NCBI RefSeq assembly: GCF_001866135.1
Contig: NZ_MODW01000004.1
Location: forward strand, 1-64,000
Direction: 5' to 3'
DNA length: 64,000 nucleotides
From: Microbacterium sp. LCT-H2
GTDB lineage: Bacteria; Actinomycetota; Actinomycetes; Actinomycetales; Microbacteriaceae
Below the pieces are notes generated by a model that searched no databases, was not told the origin of the DNA, and saw only the letters and a program-made list of their open reading frames with translations. Position 1 is the stretch's first letter. Each line of letters starts with the position of its first letter. This document shows positions 1-8,347 of this stretch, one piece after another. A program made the translations under genes and the position numbers.

Positions 1-351
1 GGCAACGGGCGCAGCGGCGGCCGGCTCGGCAGCGGGAGCGTCGGGCACCGTCACGGCGGCACGTGACGTCTCGCCCGGCACAGCAGCGACGGCGGACACT
101 GCCGGCGCGGCCTCGGACGGCGGCCAGGGCTCGCCGCCGGGCACGCGCGGAAGGCCCCGACGGAGAGCCGGGCGCGGTGCAACGTCGTCCGGCAGAGAGG
201 GGGTCGCGACAGCGGTCTCGGCCTCGGCGGCCCCGCGCTCGACGCGCTCCGTCGTCGCGGACGCCGGAACAGACGCCGTCACGTCGGCGGGCGGCCACGG
301 CTCGCCGCCCGGCACCCGCGGAAGCCCGCGGCGCAGCACCCGCGTCGCCAT
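1..351 (-). CDS. Partial N-terminus of an unidentified protein with a duplicated 16-residue motif
   Basis: A minus-strand reading frame opens with ATG two bases after the etfA stop codon and runs without a stop to the left edge (117 codons seen). The visible part is Ala/Pro/Glu-rich and probably disordered. It contains the exact 16-residue segment [16 protein letters not shown] twice, at residues 6-21 and 63-78. The position directly after etfBA suggests co-transcription and a redox or membrane role, perhaps with transmembrane segments in the missing part. That role is inference; the product is not identified. Confidence 0.7.
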   Translation of the reverse strand, partial: MATRVLRRGLPRVPGGEPWPPADVTASVPASATTERVERGAAEAETAVATPSLPDDVAPRPALRRGLPRVPGGEPWPPSEAAPAVSAVAAVPGETSRAAVTVPDAPAAEPAAAAPVA

Positions 352-353
352 GA

Positions 354-1325
354 CTACTTCTTCCGCGCCTCGAGCGCGGCGATCACCTGCGGGACGATCG
401 CGAACACGTCGCCGACGATGCCGAAGTCGGCGACGTCGAAGATCGGCGCCTCCGGGTCCTTGTTGATCGCCACGATGTTCTTCGACGTCTGCATGCCGGC
501 GCGATGCTGGATCGCGCCGGAGATCCCGAGCGCGACGTAGAGCTGCGGCGACACCGAGACGCCGGTCTGCCCGACCTGGTGGGACTGCGGGATGTAGCCC
601 GCGTCGACGGCGGCCCGCGAGGCGCCGACCGCGGCCCCGAGGGCGTCGGCGAGCTCCTCCACGAGCACGAACTTCTCCTTCGAGGCGAGACCGCGGCCGC
701 CCGACACGACGCGGGTCGCTCCGCGCAGCTCGGGCCGGGACGAGGTGGCCTCGACCGTCTCGATGGGGCCTGCCGTCGCGGCGACCGCTCCGGACGGAGT
801 GACCGCGAGCTGTTCGACCTGCGGGGAGGCGACCGCCTCGGCCCTGGCCTCCACCGCACCCTGACGCACCGTGACGACGAGCGTGCCGTACGTCGCGGCC
901 GCGTCGACGAGGTACGCCCCGCCGTAGACCGAGTGGTGGGCGACGATGCCTTCGTCGTCGCGGGAGACCCCGACCGCATCGACGGCGAGCGCACTCTTCG
1001 TCCGCACCGCGAACCGCCCGGCGACATCGCGTCCGGAGATCGAGTTCGAGATGAGGACGGCCGCGGGCTGCACCTGCGCGGCGGCGGCCTGCAACGCGTC
1101 GACGATCGGGACCGTCAGCGCGGACGGGTCGCCGTCGGCCGTGAGCACGACTGCGGCTCCGGCCTCCGCTGCGCTGGCGACCGCGGCTTCGGTACCGCCG
1201 ACGATCACCGCGACCGGTGTGCCGATGCCCGCCGCCGCGCCGAGGAGTCCGGCGGCACTGCTGGCGAGCTCGCCGGACGGGTCGACGTCGAGGAGCACGA
1301 GGATCGGGTTCTCGGGGTACGCCAT
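354..1325 (-). CDS. etfA: Electron transfer flavoprotein, alpha subunit
   Basis: FAD-binding subunit of the soluble heterodimer that takes electrons from acyl-CoA dehydrogenases and passes them to the respiratory chain. The product is 323 aa from the start [13 protein letters not shown]; a longer frame upstream adds a Ser-rich stretch that overlaps etfB and is rejected. The C-terminal half carries the EtfA signature around [18 protein letters not shown] and the following FAD-binding segment [20 protein letters not shown]. One base separates the etfB stop from this start, so the pair is one operon. An acyl-CoA dehydrogenase lies 4 kb away (5264-6445) and is a likely electron donor. Identification is secure. 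Confidence 0.96.
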   Translation of the reverse strand: MAYPENPILVLLDVDPSGELASSAAGLLGAAAGIGTPVAVIVGGTEAAVASAAEAGAAVVLTADGDPSALTVPIVDALQAAAAQVQPAAVLISNSISGRDVAGRFAVRTKSALAVDAVGVSRDDEGIVAHHSVYGGAYLVDAAATYGTLVVTVRQGAVEARAEAVASPQVEQLAVTPSGAVAATAGPIETVEATSSRPELRGATRVVSGGRGLASKEKFVLVEELADALGAAVGASRAAVDAGYIPQSHQVGQTGVSVSPQLYVALGISGAIQHRAGMQTSKNIVAINKDPEAPIFDVADFGIVGDVFAIVPQVIAALEARKK

Positions 1326-1326
1326 G

Positions 1327-2103
1327 TCACACCAGCCTGTTCTGCACGAGGAACTCGACGAGCTTCTCCGCGGCATCGCCCTCGTCGGTGATCTTGACCC
1401 CGGCGGCCCGCGGGGGCTTCTCCGAGACCGCGGTCATGATGGTCCGCGGAGCCGCCGCCGGGTCGGCCGACACGTCGAGGTCGGCGAGGGACAGCACCTC
1501 CAGCGGCTTCTTCTTCGCCGCCATGATGCCCTTGAAGTTCGGGAACCGGGCGTCCGGGAGTGCCTCGGTGATGGAGATCACGGCGGGCAGCGGCGCGGTC
1601 ACCTGCTGGCTGCCCGCGTCGGCGCCGCGGGTGCCGGAGACGCCATCTGCGGTGATCTCGACCGCGGTGAGGGCGGTGGCCTGCGCCCAGCCGAGGTGTT
1701 CGGCGAGCATGGCCGGGAGGACGCCGCCGGCGCCGTCGGTGGACAGGTTGCCGGTGATGACGAGGTCGGGGGCGCCGCGGCGGATCGCGGCGGCGAGGAC
1801 CTCGGCGGTGAGGCCCAGGTCGGCGCCGACGAGCTGCTCGTCGACGACGTGCACGGCTGACGCGGCACCGATCGCGAGGGCGCGTCGCACGGAGGCGGTC
1901 GCGCTCTCCGGCGCCATCGTGAGGGCCACGACCTCGGTGCCCTCGTTCTTGTCGGCGTGGGCCAGGGCGACCTCGAGGGCCCGCTCCGTGATCTCGTCGA
2001 GGACCACATCCCCGGCGCCGCGTTCGGCGAGTCCGGTCTCGAGATTCAACGTGCGATCGCCATAGGTGTCCGGCACCTCTTTGACCAGGACGAAGATCTT
2101 CAT
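1327..2103 (-). CDS. etfB: Electron transfer flavoprotein, beta subunit
   Basis: AMP-binding partner of EtfA, 258 aa, starting [17 protein letters not shown], the standard N-terminus of the family. A GAGGAG ribosome-binding site lies seven bases before this ATG, which rules out the 12-residue upstream extension. It includes the conserved motif regions [14 protein letters not shown] and [31 protein letters not shown]. It is the first gene of the etfBA operon. The upstream 175 bp, shared with the divergent marR gene, contain a perfect ATGTATACAT palindrome at 2201-2210, so expression is probably regulated. Identification is secure. Confidence 0.96.
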   Translation of the reverse strand: MKIFVLVKEVPDTYGDRTLNLETGLAERGAGDVVLDEITERALEVALAHADKNEGTEVVALTMAPESATASVRRALAIGAASAVHVVDEQLVGADLGLTAEVLAAAIRRGAPDLVITGNLSTDGAGGVLPAMLAEHLGWAQATALTAVEITADGVSGTRGADAGSQQVTAPLPAVISITEALPDARFPNFKGIMAAKKKPLEVLSLADLDVSADPAAAPRTIMTAVSEKPPRAAGVKITDEGDAAEKLVEFLVQNRLV

Positions 2104-2200
2104 CGAATGCTCCTCACGACACGCTGAGTCTATCCGCACGCTCTTCTATGTAGCCAAAGGCGGAGGGATCCGCAGGCCGCACCCCCGATTTCCGCCACGA

Positions 2201-2214
2201 ATGTATACATAGTC
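2201..2214. promoter_or_regulatory. Palindromic ATGTATACAT site between etfB and marR
   Basis: The 10-bp perfect palindrome ATGTATACAT is followed by AGTC. The 12-mer GTATACATAGTC (2203-2214) occurs again at 16040-16051 in front of the propionate gntR, and its core GTATACATA at 15987-15995. This suggests that the same GntR protein, or a relative, acts on the etfBA/marR intergenic region. The sequence match is direct; regulation is inferred. Confidence 0.5.
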
Positions 2215-2278
2215 GACAGTCGCGCCCCACGGCTCGCCGCTGGCGACCGGGGGCGGCCTCCCCCGGTACCGTAGAGAC

Positions 2279-2815
2279 GTGGTCCGACCCCGCCCGCTTC
2301 CCGTCGACCCGCTCGCCGAGGCGAAGCGGCAGTGGATCGCGCACGGCTGGACCGAGGCCGCGGACGGCATGACCGTCGTCACCTCGGTCATGCGCGCTCA
2401 ACAGCTGCTCCTGGCCCGTGTCGACGCGGCCCTCAAGCCCTTCGCGCTGAGCTTCGCCCGCTACGAGGTCCTCCGCCTGCTGGCCTTCAGCCGCGCCGGA
2501 CGCCTGCCGTTGTCGAGCGTCGTCGCGCGCCTGCAGGTCCACGCCACCACCATCACGAGCACCGCCGAGCGGCTCATGCGCGACGGCCTCGTCATCCGCG
2601 AACCGCACCCGCACGACGGGCGCGCGGCGATGCTCGCCCTGACCGACGACGGCCGCGACCTCGTCGAGCGGGCGACGACCGCCCTCAACGCCGACGTCTT
2701 CGCCGACCCCGGCATGAGCGAAGCCGACGCCGCCGAGCTCGTCGCCATCGTCGCCCGCCTGCGCCGCGACGCCGGCGACTTCATCGACCCGCGCCCCCTC
2801 CCCGAACCGCTCTGA
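2279..2815 (+). CDS. MarR-family transcriptional regulator
   Basis: A 178-aa winged-helix protein divergent from etfBA. Residues about 35-150 match the MarR fold: dimerisation helix, then helix-turn-helix (LSSVVARLQVHATTITSTAERLMRDGLV) and the wing REPHPHDGRAAMLALTDDGR with the family DxR pattern. The start used is GTG, without a clear ribosome-binding site. The gene ends immediately before a decayed SRPBCC reading frame (2816-3056), a pair often found together because such regulators control small ligand-binding proteins. The ligand is unknown. It may control itself and the etf operon. Confidence 0.88.
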   Translation: MVRPRPLPVDPLAEAKRQWIAHGWTEAADGMTVVTSVMRAQQLLLARVDAALKPFALSFARYEVLRLLAFSRAGRLPLSSVVARLQVHATTITSTAERLMRDGLVIREPHPHDGRAAMLALTDDGRDLVERATTALNADVFADPGMSEADAAELVAIVARLRRDAGDFIDPRPLPEPL

Positions 2816-3056
2816 TGCCGCGGTTCGTGCTCGAGACCGTGATCGCGGCACCCCGCCCTGCCGTCTTCGCCGCGGCGCTGGACCCGGAGCTGCATCTGCA
2901 GTCGATGGCGCGCTACGACGAGACGATGATCGAGGAGCCCGCGGCCGCCTCGTCGACGCCCTCGTGCTCGGCCGGTACATGGAGCGGCTGATCGCCGAAC
3001 GCAACTCCGCGCTCGTCGCCGCGATCGAGGATGGCGGGCGTACTCTTCCTGCATGA
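2816..3056 (+). pseudogene. Decayed SRPBCC-family (START-like) gene with internal deletion
   Basis: The first frame after marR encodes MPRFVLETVIAAPRPAVFAA and continues LDPELHLQSMARYDETM, the typical beginning of an SRPBCC ligand-binding protein. It then runs into nonsense. In another frame, from about 2943, the sequence encodes GRLVDALVLGRYMERLIAERN, which resembles the C-terminal helix of the same family, ending at a TGA at 3054-3056. Roughly 100 residues of the middle are missing and the halves are out of frame. An internal deletion plus frameshift in a once-intact gene explains this best. Confidence 0.7.
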
Positions 3057-3496
3057 GCGAACTGCGCGTGCACACCGTCCTCACCGGTCGCGGCCCCGCC
3101 GCGGCGATCCTCCTCACCGACGAGCAGGTGGCCTCCTTCGGCGCGGGCAAGGCCTTCCCGGTCGCGGTCACGATCGGCGGCCGCACCGCGCGCCTGCGCC
3201 TGGCCCGGATGGGAGGCGAGAACATGATCGGTCTCAGCAAGGCCGCCCGCGCAGACCTCGGGGTGGAGATCGATCAGGAGGTCGATGCCGTGATCCGGCT
3301 CGACACCGCGGAACGCACGGTCGACGTCCCGGCCGCACTGGCCGCCGCCCTCGATGCCGACCCCGCGGTGCGCGCGGCCTTCGATGCCCTCTCACCCTCG
3401 GCGCGCAAGGAGCACGCCCGAGCGGTCGCCGAGGCCAAGCAGGAGGCGACGCGCGAGCGCCGGATCGCGAAGATCGTGGAGTCCCTGCGCGGCTGA
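3053..3496 (+). CDS. YdeI/OmpD-associated (DUF1905) family protein
   Basis: A 147-aa cytosolic protein of unknown biochemical role. Residues about 5-90 form the small beta-barrel DUF1905 domain (TVLTGRGPAAAILLTDEQVASFGAGKAFPVAVTIGG). Residues about 95-147 form the helical YdeI/OmpD-associated segment, with FDALSPSARKEHARAVAEAKQEATRERRIAKIVESLRG typical of the family. Its ATG overlaps the last codon of the decayed SRPBCC frame. The converging enoyl-CoA hydratase gene ends 14 bp beyond it. The family assignment is good; no function is claimed. Confidence 0.85.
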   Translation: MSELRVHTVLTGRGPAAAILLTDEQVASFGAGKAFPVAVTIGGRTARLRLARMGGENMIGLSKAARADLGVEIDQEVDAVIRLDTAERTVDVPAALAAALDADPAVRAAFDALSPSARKEHARAVAEAKQEATRERRIAKIVESLRG

Positions 3497-3510
3497 CCTG
3501 TGCCCCGCCG

Positions 3511-4287
3511 TCAGCGGTTCTGGAAGTCCGGCGTGCGCTTCTCGCGGAAGGCCGCCATCCCCTCCTTCTGGTCGTGCGTGTCGAACAGTGCCGCGAACGC
3601 CTGCTTCTCGTGGGCGAGGCCTGCGGACAACGTCGTCTCCATCGCCGCATCGAGCGCGGCCTTGGCGGCGTAGACCGACGGGAGCGACTTCGACGCGATC
3701 GTCTCGGCCAGCGTCGTCGCCTCGGCCAGGAGATCCGCCGCGGGGACGACACGGGACACGAGTCCGGCGCGCTCCGCCTCCTCGGCGCCCATGAAGCGCC
3801 CGGACAGCACGAGCTCCGCCGCCTTGTAGTACCCGACCGCGCGGATGAGCCGCTGTGTTCCGCCCATGCCCGGGATCACCCCGAGGTTGATCTCGGGCTG
3901 CCCGAACTTCGCGGTGTCCGCAGCGAGGATGATGTCGCACATCATCGCCAGCTCGCAGCCGCCGCCGAGCGCGAACCCGGAGACCGCCGCGATGACCGGC
4001 GTGCGCACGGCCGCGAAGTCGTGCCAGACGCCGAAGTGGTCCGTCTCGAGCATCTCCGCCGCGGACATGCCCTCCATCTCCTTGATGTCGGCGCCGGCCG
4101 CGAAGGCCTTCTCGGAGCCGGTCACGACGATGGCACCGACGCCGTCATCCGCATCGAAGGCCTGCGCGGCCGCGGTGACCTCCTCGGCGAGCCGGCTGTT
4201 CAGCGCGTTGAGCGCCTCGGGACGGTGGAGGGTGATCCAGCCCACGCGTCCGCGCTGCTCCACCAGGATCGTCTCGTACTCCGTCAT
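3511..4287 (-). CDS. Enoyl-CoA hydratase/isomerase family protein
   Basis: A 258-aa crotonase. The oxyanion-hole and active-site regions are intact: [55 protein letters not shown], with both catalytic glutamates present. It is last in the minus-strand order mmsA, acyl-CoA dehydrogenase, mmsB, this gene, so methacrylyl-CoA hydration in valine/isobutyrate breakdown is the likely reaction; a general short-chain hydratase role is equally possible. The ATG chosen gives [20 protein letters not shown], the normal family start; a much longer open frame upstream is an artefact. The 101-bp gap before it contains a 59-bp palindromic repeat. Confidence 0.93.
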   Translation of the reverse strand: MTEYETILVEQRGRVGWITLHRPEALNALNSRLAEEVTAAAQAFDADDGVGAIVVTGSEKAFAAGADIKEMEGMSAAEMLETDHFGVWHDFAAVRTPVIAAVSGFALGGGCELAMMCDIILAADTAKFGQPEINLGVIPGMGGTQRLIRAVGYYKAAELVLSGRFMGAEEAERAGLVSRVVPAADLLAEATTLAETIASKSLPSVYAAKAALDAAMETTLSAGLAHEKQAFAALFDTHDQKEGMAAFREKRTPDFQNR

Positions 4288-4321
4288 CGCTCCCGCCTTC
4301 CTGTCGTTATCCACCCTCCCC

Positions 4322-4380
4322 TTCGAATCGCCCGATTTGCTGCATTTCGGCCGGATTCGCGACCATTCAGGCGATTCGAA
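4322..4380. repeat. 59-bp palindromic intergenic element, copy A
   Basis: Exactly 59 bp bounded by perfect 10-bp inverted ends TTCGAATCGC / GCGATTCGAA. The centre contains TTTGCTGCATTTCGGCCGG, nearly identical to copy B. It lies between mmsB and the enoyl-CoA hydratase gene, inside the operon. Three more 59-bp copies occur at 8235, 9330 and 11683. Confidence 0.85.
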
Positions 4381-4388
4381 AGCCGGAG

Positions 4389-5267
4389 TCAGCCGCGGAT
4401 GTCCGTGATGATGCCGGAGAAGTCGCGGGCGGCGCCGTCGCCGGCAGCGTAGGCGGCGTACAGCTCCTGCGCCAGACGACCCATCCGCGCGTCCGTCGAG
4501 GTCTGCTCGATGGCCTGCAGCGCGAGACCGAGGTCCTTCGCCATGAGGGCGCCCGCGAACCCCGGCTGGTAGTCCCGGTTCGCGGGGCTGGTGGGCACCG
4601 GACCGGGCACGGGGCAGTTCGTGGTGAGCGCCCAGCACTGCCCCGACGCCTGGGACACCACATCGAACAGGGCCTGATGCTCGAGCCCCAACCGCTCGCC
4701 CAGCACGAACGCCTCGGCGACGGCGATCTGCGACACCGCGAGGATCATGTTGTTGCAGACCTTCGCGGCCTGACCGAGCCCCGGTCCGCCGCAGTGCACG
4801 ATCCGCTTCCCCATGATCTCCAGCAGCGGAAGCGCCGCCGCGAAGTCGTCGTCGGAGCCCCCGACCATGAACGCCAGGGTCCCGGCCTCCGCCCCGACCA
4901 CACCTCCGGATACCGGAGCGTCGATGTGCCGGTGGCCCGCGGCGAGCGCGAGCGCATGGGCGGCCCGCGCCTCGTCCACCGCGATGGTCGACGACTCGAT
5001 GAACAGCGTCCCGGGGCGCGCGGCCGCCAGCAGCTCCGTGCGGTAGGCCTCGATGACGTGCTTCCCCGCCGGGAACATCGTCACCACGACCTCCGCGTCC
5101 GCCACCGCCTCCGCGCCGCTCGCCGCCACGGGGATCCCGGCCGCCCGCGCCGCCTCGATGGCCGCGGGCACGAGGTCGAAGCCGTGCACCTCGTGTCCGG
5201 CGGCGACGAGGTTCTTCGCCATCGGCAGCCCCATGTGCCCGAGCCCGAGGAAGGCGACGCGGGTCAT
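4389..5267 (-). CDS. mmsB: 3-hydroxyisobutyrate dehydrogenase
   Basis: A 292-aa NAD-dependent beta-hydroxyacid dehydrogenase that oxidises 3-hydroxyisobutyrate to methylmalonate semialdehyde, the substrate of the neighbouring MmsA. It has an N-terminal Rossmann motif [13 protein letters not shown], the substrate-binding region [22 protein letters not shown], and the catalytic lysine in [13 protein letters not shown]. The ATG overlaps the stop of the acyl-CoA dehydrogenase gene by four bases (ATGA), showing translational coupling. The family also contains tartronate semialdehyde reductases; the operon makes HIBADH much more likely. Confidence 0.94.
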   Translation of the reverse strand: MTRVAFLGLGHMGLPMAKNLVAAGHEVHGFDLVPAAIEAARAAGIPVAASGAEAVADAEVVVTMFPAGKHVIEAYRTELLAAARPGTLFIESSTIAVDEARAAHALALAAGHRHIDAPVSGGVVGAEAGTLAFMVGGSDDDFAAALPLLEIMGKRIVHCGGPGLGQAAKVCNNMILAVSQIAVAEAFVLGERLGLEHQALFDVVSQASGQCWALTTNCPVPGPVPTSPANRDYQPGFAGALMAKDLGLALQAIEQTSTDARMGRLAQELYAAYAAGDGAARDFSGIITDIRG

Positions 5268-6445
5268 GATGCGCTCCGCATCGACGCCGACCCCGCGGGT
5301 CGCAGCATCTCCCGACCGACAATCAGGCGCATGATCTCGTTCGTCCCCTCCAGGATCTGGTGCACGCGGAGGTCGCGGACGATCTTCTCGATGCCGTAGT
5401 CCTGCAGATAGCCGTAGCCGCCGTGCAGCTGGAGGGCGCGGTTGGCCACATCGAAGCCGGCGTCGGTCGCGAAGCGCTTCGCCATCGCGCAGCGCATCGT
5501 CGCGTCCGGCGCCTTCTCGTCCACCGCCTGCGCGCCGTCGCGCACCATCAGCCGCGCGGCCTGCAGATCGGTGCGCATGTCGGCGATCGCGAAGAGGATC
5601 GACTGCTTCTCCGCCAGGGGCTCGCCGAACGCGACGCGCTCGTGCACGTACTGCACCGCCTTGTCGAGCGCGGCCTGCGCACCGCCGAGCGAGCACGCCG
5701 CGATGTTGAGGCGCCCGCCGTTCAGCGCCGACATCGCGATCGCGAAACCGCGCCCCTCGTCGCCGAGCATCGCGGACGCCGGCACCCGCACACCGTCCAT
5801 GATCACGGGGCGGGTCGGCTGCGCGTGCCACCCCATCTTCTTCTCCGCGGCGCCGAAGCTCAGGTTCTCCGCGTCGCCGGGGACGAGGAAGGCGCTGATG
5901 CCCTTGGCTCCCGGCTCGCCGGTCCGTGCCATGACGACGTACACCGCGGCCTCACCGGCTCCGGAGATGAACTGCTTCACCCCGGTCAGTACATACTCGT
6001 CGCCTTCACGGACGGCGCTGGTCGCGATGTTCGCCGCGTCGGAGCCGGCCCCCGGCTCGGTGAGGCAGTAGCCGCCGAACTCCTGCATGGCGGTCAGCGA
6101 CGGCAGCCAGTGCGACCTCTGCTCATCGTCGCCGTAGGTGTCGATCATCCAGACCACCATGTTGTGGATGGAGATGTAGGCGGCCAGGGCGGGGTCGGCC
6201 TTGGCGAGCTCCTCGAAGATGGCGACGGTGTCGATTCGGGTGAGGCCCGTGCCGCCGAACTCCTCGCTCACATAGATCCCGCCGAGGCCGAGCTCGCCGC
6301 CGCGCTGCAGCGACTCTCGCGGGAACAGGTGCTTCTCGTCGCGTTCGGCGGCGAACGGGGCGAGCTCCGCGTCGGCGAACTCCCGCACGGCATCGAGGAT
6401 CGCCTCGCGCTCCTCGTCGGTGGTGGTGACGGTGGTCATGGTCAT
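5264..6445 (-). CDS. Acyl-CoA dehydrogenase (probably isobutyryl-CoA)
   Basis: A 393-aa FAD flavoprotein that dehydrogenates a short acyl-CoA and passes electrons to EtfAB. Visible motifs are [14 protein letters not shown] (FAD contact), the C-terminal [30 protein letters not shown] with the catalytic glutamate, and a family-typical length. It sits between mmsA and mmsB, the usual arrangement for valine and isobutyrate degradation, which suggests isobutyryl-CoA as substrate; short/branched-chain alternatives cannot be excluded. It starts [20 protein letters not shown], nine bases after the mmsA stop. Confidence 0.93.
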   Translation of the reverse strand: MTMTTVTTTDEEREAILDAVREFADAELAPFAAERDEKHLFPRESLQRGGELGLGGIYVSEEFGGTGLTRIDTVAIFEELAKADPALAAYISIHNMVVWMIDTYGDDEQRSHWLPSLTAMQEFGGYCLTEPGAGSDAANIATSAVREGDEYVLTGVKQFISGAGEAAVYVVMARTGEPGAKGISAFLVPGDAENLSFGAAEKKMGWHAQPTRPVIMDGVRVPASAMLGDEGRGFAIAMSALNGGRLNIAACSLGGAQAALDKAVQYVHERVAFGEPLAEKQSILFAIADMRTDLQAARLMVRDGAQAVDEKAPDATMRCAMAKRFATDAGFDVANRALQLHGGYGYLQDYGIEKIVRDLRVHQILEGTNEIMRLIVGREMLRPAGSASMRSAS

Positions 6446-6454
6446 CGCGTGTCC

Positions 6455-7954
6455 TTAGTGCATCGTGGGGATGACGAAGCTCGCGCCCTCGCGGATCCCC
6501 GACGGCCAGCGGCTCGTCACGGTCTTGGTCTTGGTGTAGAAGCGGAAGGCGTCGGCGCCGTGCTGGTTGAGGTCGCCGAAACCGCTGCGCTTCCAGCCGC
6601 CGAACGTGTAATAGGCGATCGGCACCGGGATGGGCACGTTCACGCCCACCATCCCGACCTCCACGCGAGCGGCGAAGTCGCGAGCCGCGTCGCCGTCGCG
6701 CGTGAAGATGGCGACGCCGTTGCCGTACTCGTGCTCGGAGGCCATGCGCAGCGCCTCTTCGTAGTCGGTGGCGCGGGCGATCACGAGCACCGGGCCGAAG
6801 ATCTCCTCGCGATAGATCGCCATGTCGGTCGTCACGTGGTCGAAGAGCGTCGGTCCGAGGTAGAAGCCCTCCTCGTGCCCGGGGACCGTGAACCCGCGGC
6901 CGTCGGCGAGCAGCGTCGCGCCCTCGTCGATGCCCTGCTGGATGTAGCCCTCGACGCGCTCGACGGCTGCCCGCGTGACCAGAGGTCCGTAGTCGACGTC
7001 CGCCGCGAGGGACGGCCCGACGCGCAGCTGCGCGACGCGTTCGGCGAGCTTGGCGGCGAGGGCGTCCGCGGTCTCCTCGCCGACCGGGACGGCGACCGAG
7101 ATCGCCATGCACCGCTCCCCCGCGGAGCCGTAGCCGGCACCGATGAGGGCGTCGACGGCCTGGTCGAGGTCGGCGTCCGGCATCACGATCATGTGGTTCT
7201 TCGCGCCGCCGAAGCACTGCGCCCGCTTGCCGTGAGCGGCCGCGGTGGCGTAGATGTACTCGGCGATGGGCGTGGAGCCGACGAACCCGACGGCGCGGAT
7301 CCGGTCGTCGGTGAGGAGGGTGTCCACCGCCTCCTTGTCGCCGTGCACCACGTTGAGGACGCCGGCCGGCAGCCCCGCTTCGAGGAACAGCTCGGCGAGA
7401 CGCACCGGCACCGAGGGGTCGCGCTCACTGGGCTTGAGCACCACCGCGTTGCCGGCGGCGAGCGCGGGACCGGCCTTCCACAGCAGGATCATGGCGGGGA
7501 AGTTGAAGGGCGTGATCGCCGCGACGACCCCGAGCGGCTGCCGCATCGAGTACACGTCGATGCCGGCCCCGGCCCCCGTGGAGTACTCGCCCTTGAGCAG
7601 GTGGGGTGCGCCGGCGGAGAACTCGATCACCTCAAGGCCGCGCTGGATGTCGCCCTTGGCGTCGTCCACGGTCTTGCCGTGCTCGCTCGCGAGAAGTTCG
7701 GCCAGCGAGGTCATCTCCTGCTGCACGAGGTCGAGGAACCGCAGGAGCACACGGGCGCGCTTCTGCGGGTTGGTCGCCGCCCACGCGACCTGCGCCTCTT
7801 CGGCGTTCGCGATCACACGGCGCACCTCCTCCGCGGATGCGAGCGGCACCCGGGCCTGCACGGCTCCGGTGCTCGGGTTGAAGACGTCGGCGAAGCGGCC
7901 GTCTTCCGGGGTGACATGCGTTCCGCTCACGAAGTGCGGGATAGTACGGGTCAT
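6455..7954 (-). CDS. mmsA: Methylmalonate-semialdehyde dehydrogenase (CoA-acylating)
   Basis: A 499-aa aldehyde dehydrogenase that converts methylmalonate semialdehyde to propionyl-CoA, CO2 and NADH. The catalytic cysteine is in GSAGERCMAIS. The segment CFGGAKNHMIVMPDADLDQ, which replaces the usual ALDH glutamate region, is characteristic of the CoA-dependent MMSDH group. The C-terminus IPVPIAYYTFGGWKRSGFGDLNQHG is typical. The start MTRTIPHFVSG follows a GGAGGGA ribosome-binding site; the long upstream open frame is not coding. It is first of a four-gene operon whose promoter region carries a strong palindrome at 8016-8035. The product propionyl-CoA fits the nearby prp genes. Confidence 0.95.
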   Translation of the reverse strand: MTRTIPHFVSGTHVTPEDGRFADVFNPSTGAVQARVPLASAEEVRRVIANAEEAQVAWAATNPQKRARVLLRFLDLVQQEMTSLAELLASEHGKTVDDAKGDIQRGLEVIEFSAGAPHLLKGEYSTGAGAGIDVYSMRQPLGVVAAITPFNFPAMILLWKAGPALAAGNAVVLKPSERDPSVPVRLAELFLEAGLPAGVLNVVHGDKEAVDTLLTDDRIRAVGFVGSTPIAEYIYATAAAHGKRAQCFGGAKNHMIVMPDADLDQAVDALIGAGYGSAGERCMAISVAVPVGEETADALAAKLAERVAQLRVGPSLAADVDYGPLVTRAAVERVEGYIQQGIDEGATLLADGRGFTVPGHEEGFYLGPTLFDHVTTDMAIYREEIFGPVLVIARATDYEEALRMASEHEYGNGVAIFTRDGDAARDFAARVEVGMVGVNVPIPVPIAYYTFGGWKRSGFGDLNQHGADAFRFYTKTKTVTSRWPSGIREGASFVIPTMH

Positions 7955-8015
7955 TGTGCAACATCCCTCCGGCCGTCTTTGGCACATCGGCGAGTTTACT
8001 CCGACGACCGTGAAA

Positions 8016-8035
8016 ATACGAGGACGTCCTTGTAT
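8016..8035. promoter_or_regulatory. 20-bp palindromic operator upstream of mmsA
   Basis: ATACGAGGACGTCCTTGTAT is an inverted repeat matching at 18 of 20 positions with a perfect AGGACGTCCT core. It lies 62 bp upstream of the mmsA start. The symmetry and size resemble operators of TetR-type regulators. No regulator gene for it is obvious in the window. Confidence 0.55.
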
Positions 8036-8193
8036 CTTGCGGCGCCCCGCGTTCGGATGCCGCCGTCGCCCGTTCTCCGGCCGTTCACCCGCCGGACATC
8101 CGGGCCGATTACAACTGCAGATGCACGGCACAGACTCAGACCGGATCGGGTAGTCGCGTCTCCCGTGCGCACGGTGAGCACTCTGGCTCCCGA

Positions 8194-8223
8194 GACCCCC
8201 GCCGAATCGGGTCGGCGGGGGTC
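8194..8223 (+). terminator. Orphan intrinsic terminator
   Basis: A perfect 12-bp stem (GACCCCCGCCGA / TCGGCGGGGGTC) with a 6-base loop is followed by TTCTCTTCCCTTT on the plus strand. No plus-strand gene ends upstream of it: mmsA starts and runs the other way, and the next plus-strand gene begins at 8348. The 393-bp gap 7955-8347 otherwise holds only the palindrome at 8016 and repeat copy B. A small untranslated transcript may end here. Confidence 0.6.
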
Positions 8224-8234
8224 TTCTCTTCCCT

Positions 8235-8293
8235 TTCGAATCGCTTGCTTTGCTCCATTTCGGCCGGGGATGGAGCACAGTGCGCGATTCGAA
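8235..8293. repeat. 59-bp palindromic intergenic element, copy B
   Basis: Exactly 59 bp with perfect 10-bp inverted ends TTCGAATCGC / GCGATTCGAA and an inner stem TGCTCCAT / ATGGAGCA. It shares the central TTTGCTCCATTTCGGCCGG with copy A. It lies just after the orphan terminator and 54 bp before the next gene. Confidence 0.85.
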
Positions 8294-8347
8294 CGGGGGC
8301 TGTGGAGACGGACCCCGGCCCGACCGCCGGGGTGCGAGCGTGGGGGC

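Noticed and set aside
63..353. Plus-strand 96-aa Arg-rich open frame at the left edge
   Set aside because: It is the antisense shadow of the minus-strand gene starting at 351; composition is typical of a non-coding frame in GC-rich DNA.
354..1376. Longer etfA start 17 codons upstream
   Set aside because: The extension [11 protein letters not shown] overlaps etfB, has no homology character and lacks a ribosome-binding site.
8040..8200. tRNA or other known RNA gene upstream of the orphan terminator
   Set aside because: No T-loop, acceptor stem or CCA could be fitted; only a putative untyped small RNA remains.
5360..8347. Long plus-strand open frame running through the mmsA operon into the DUF559-like gene
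   Set aside because: Only the part after 8348 has real protein character; the rest is antisense to well-recognised enzymes.
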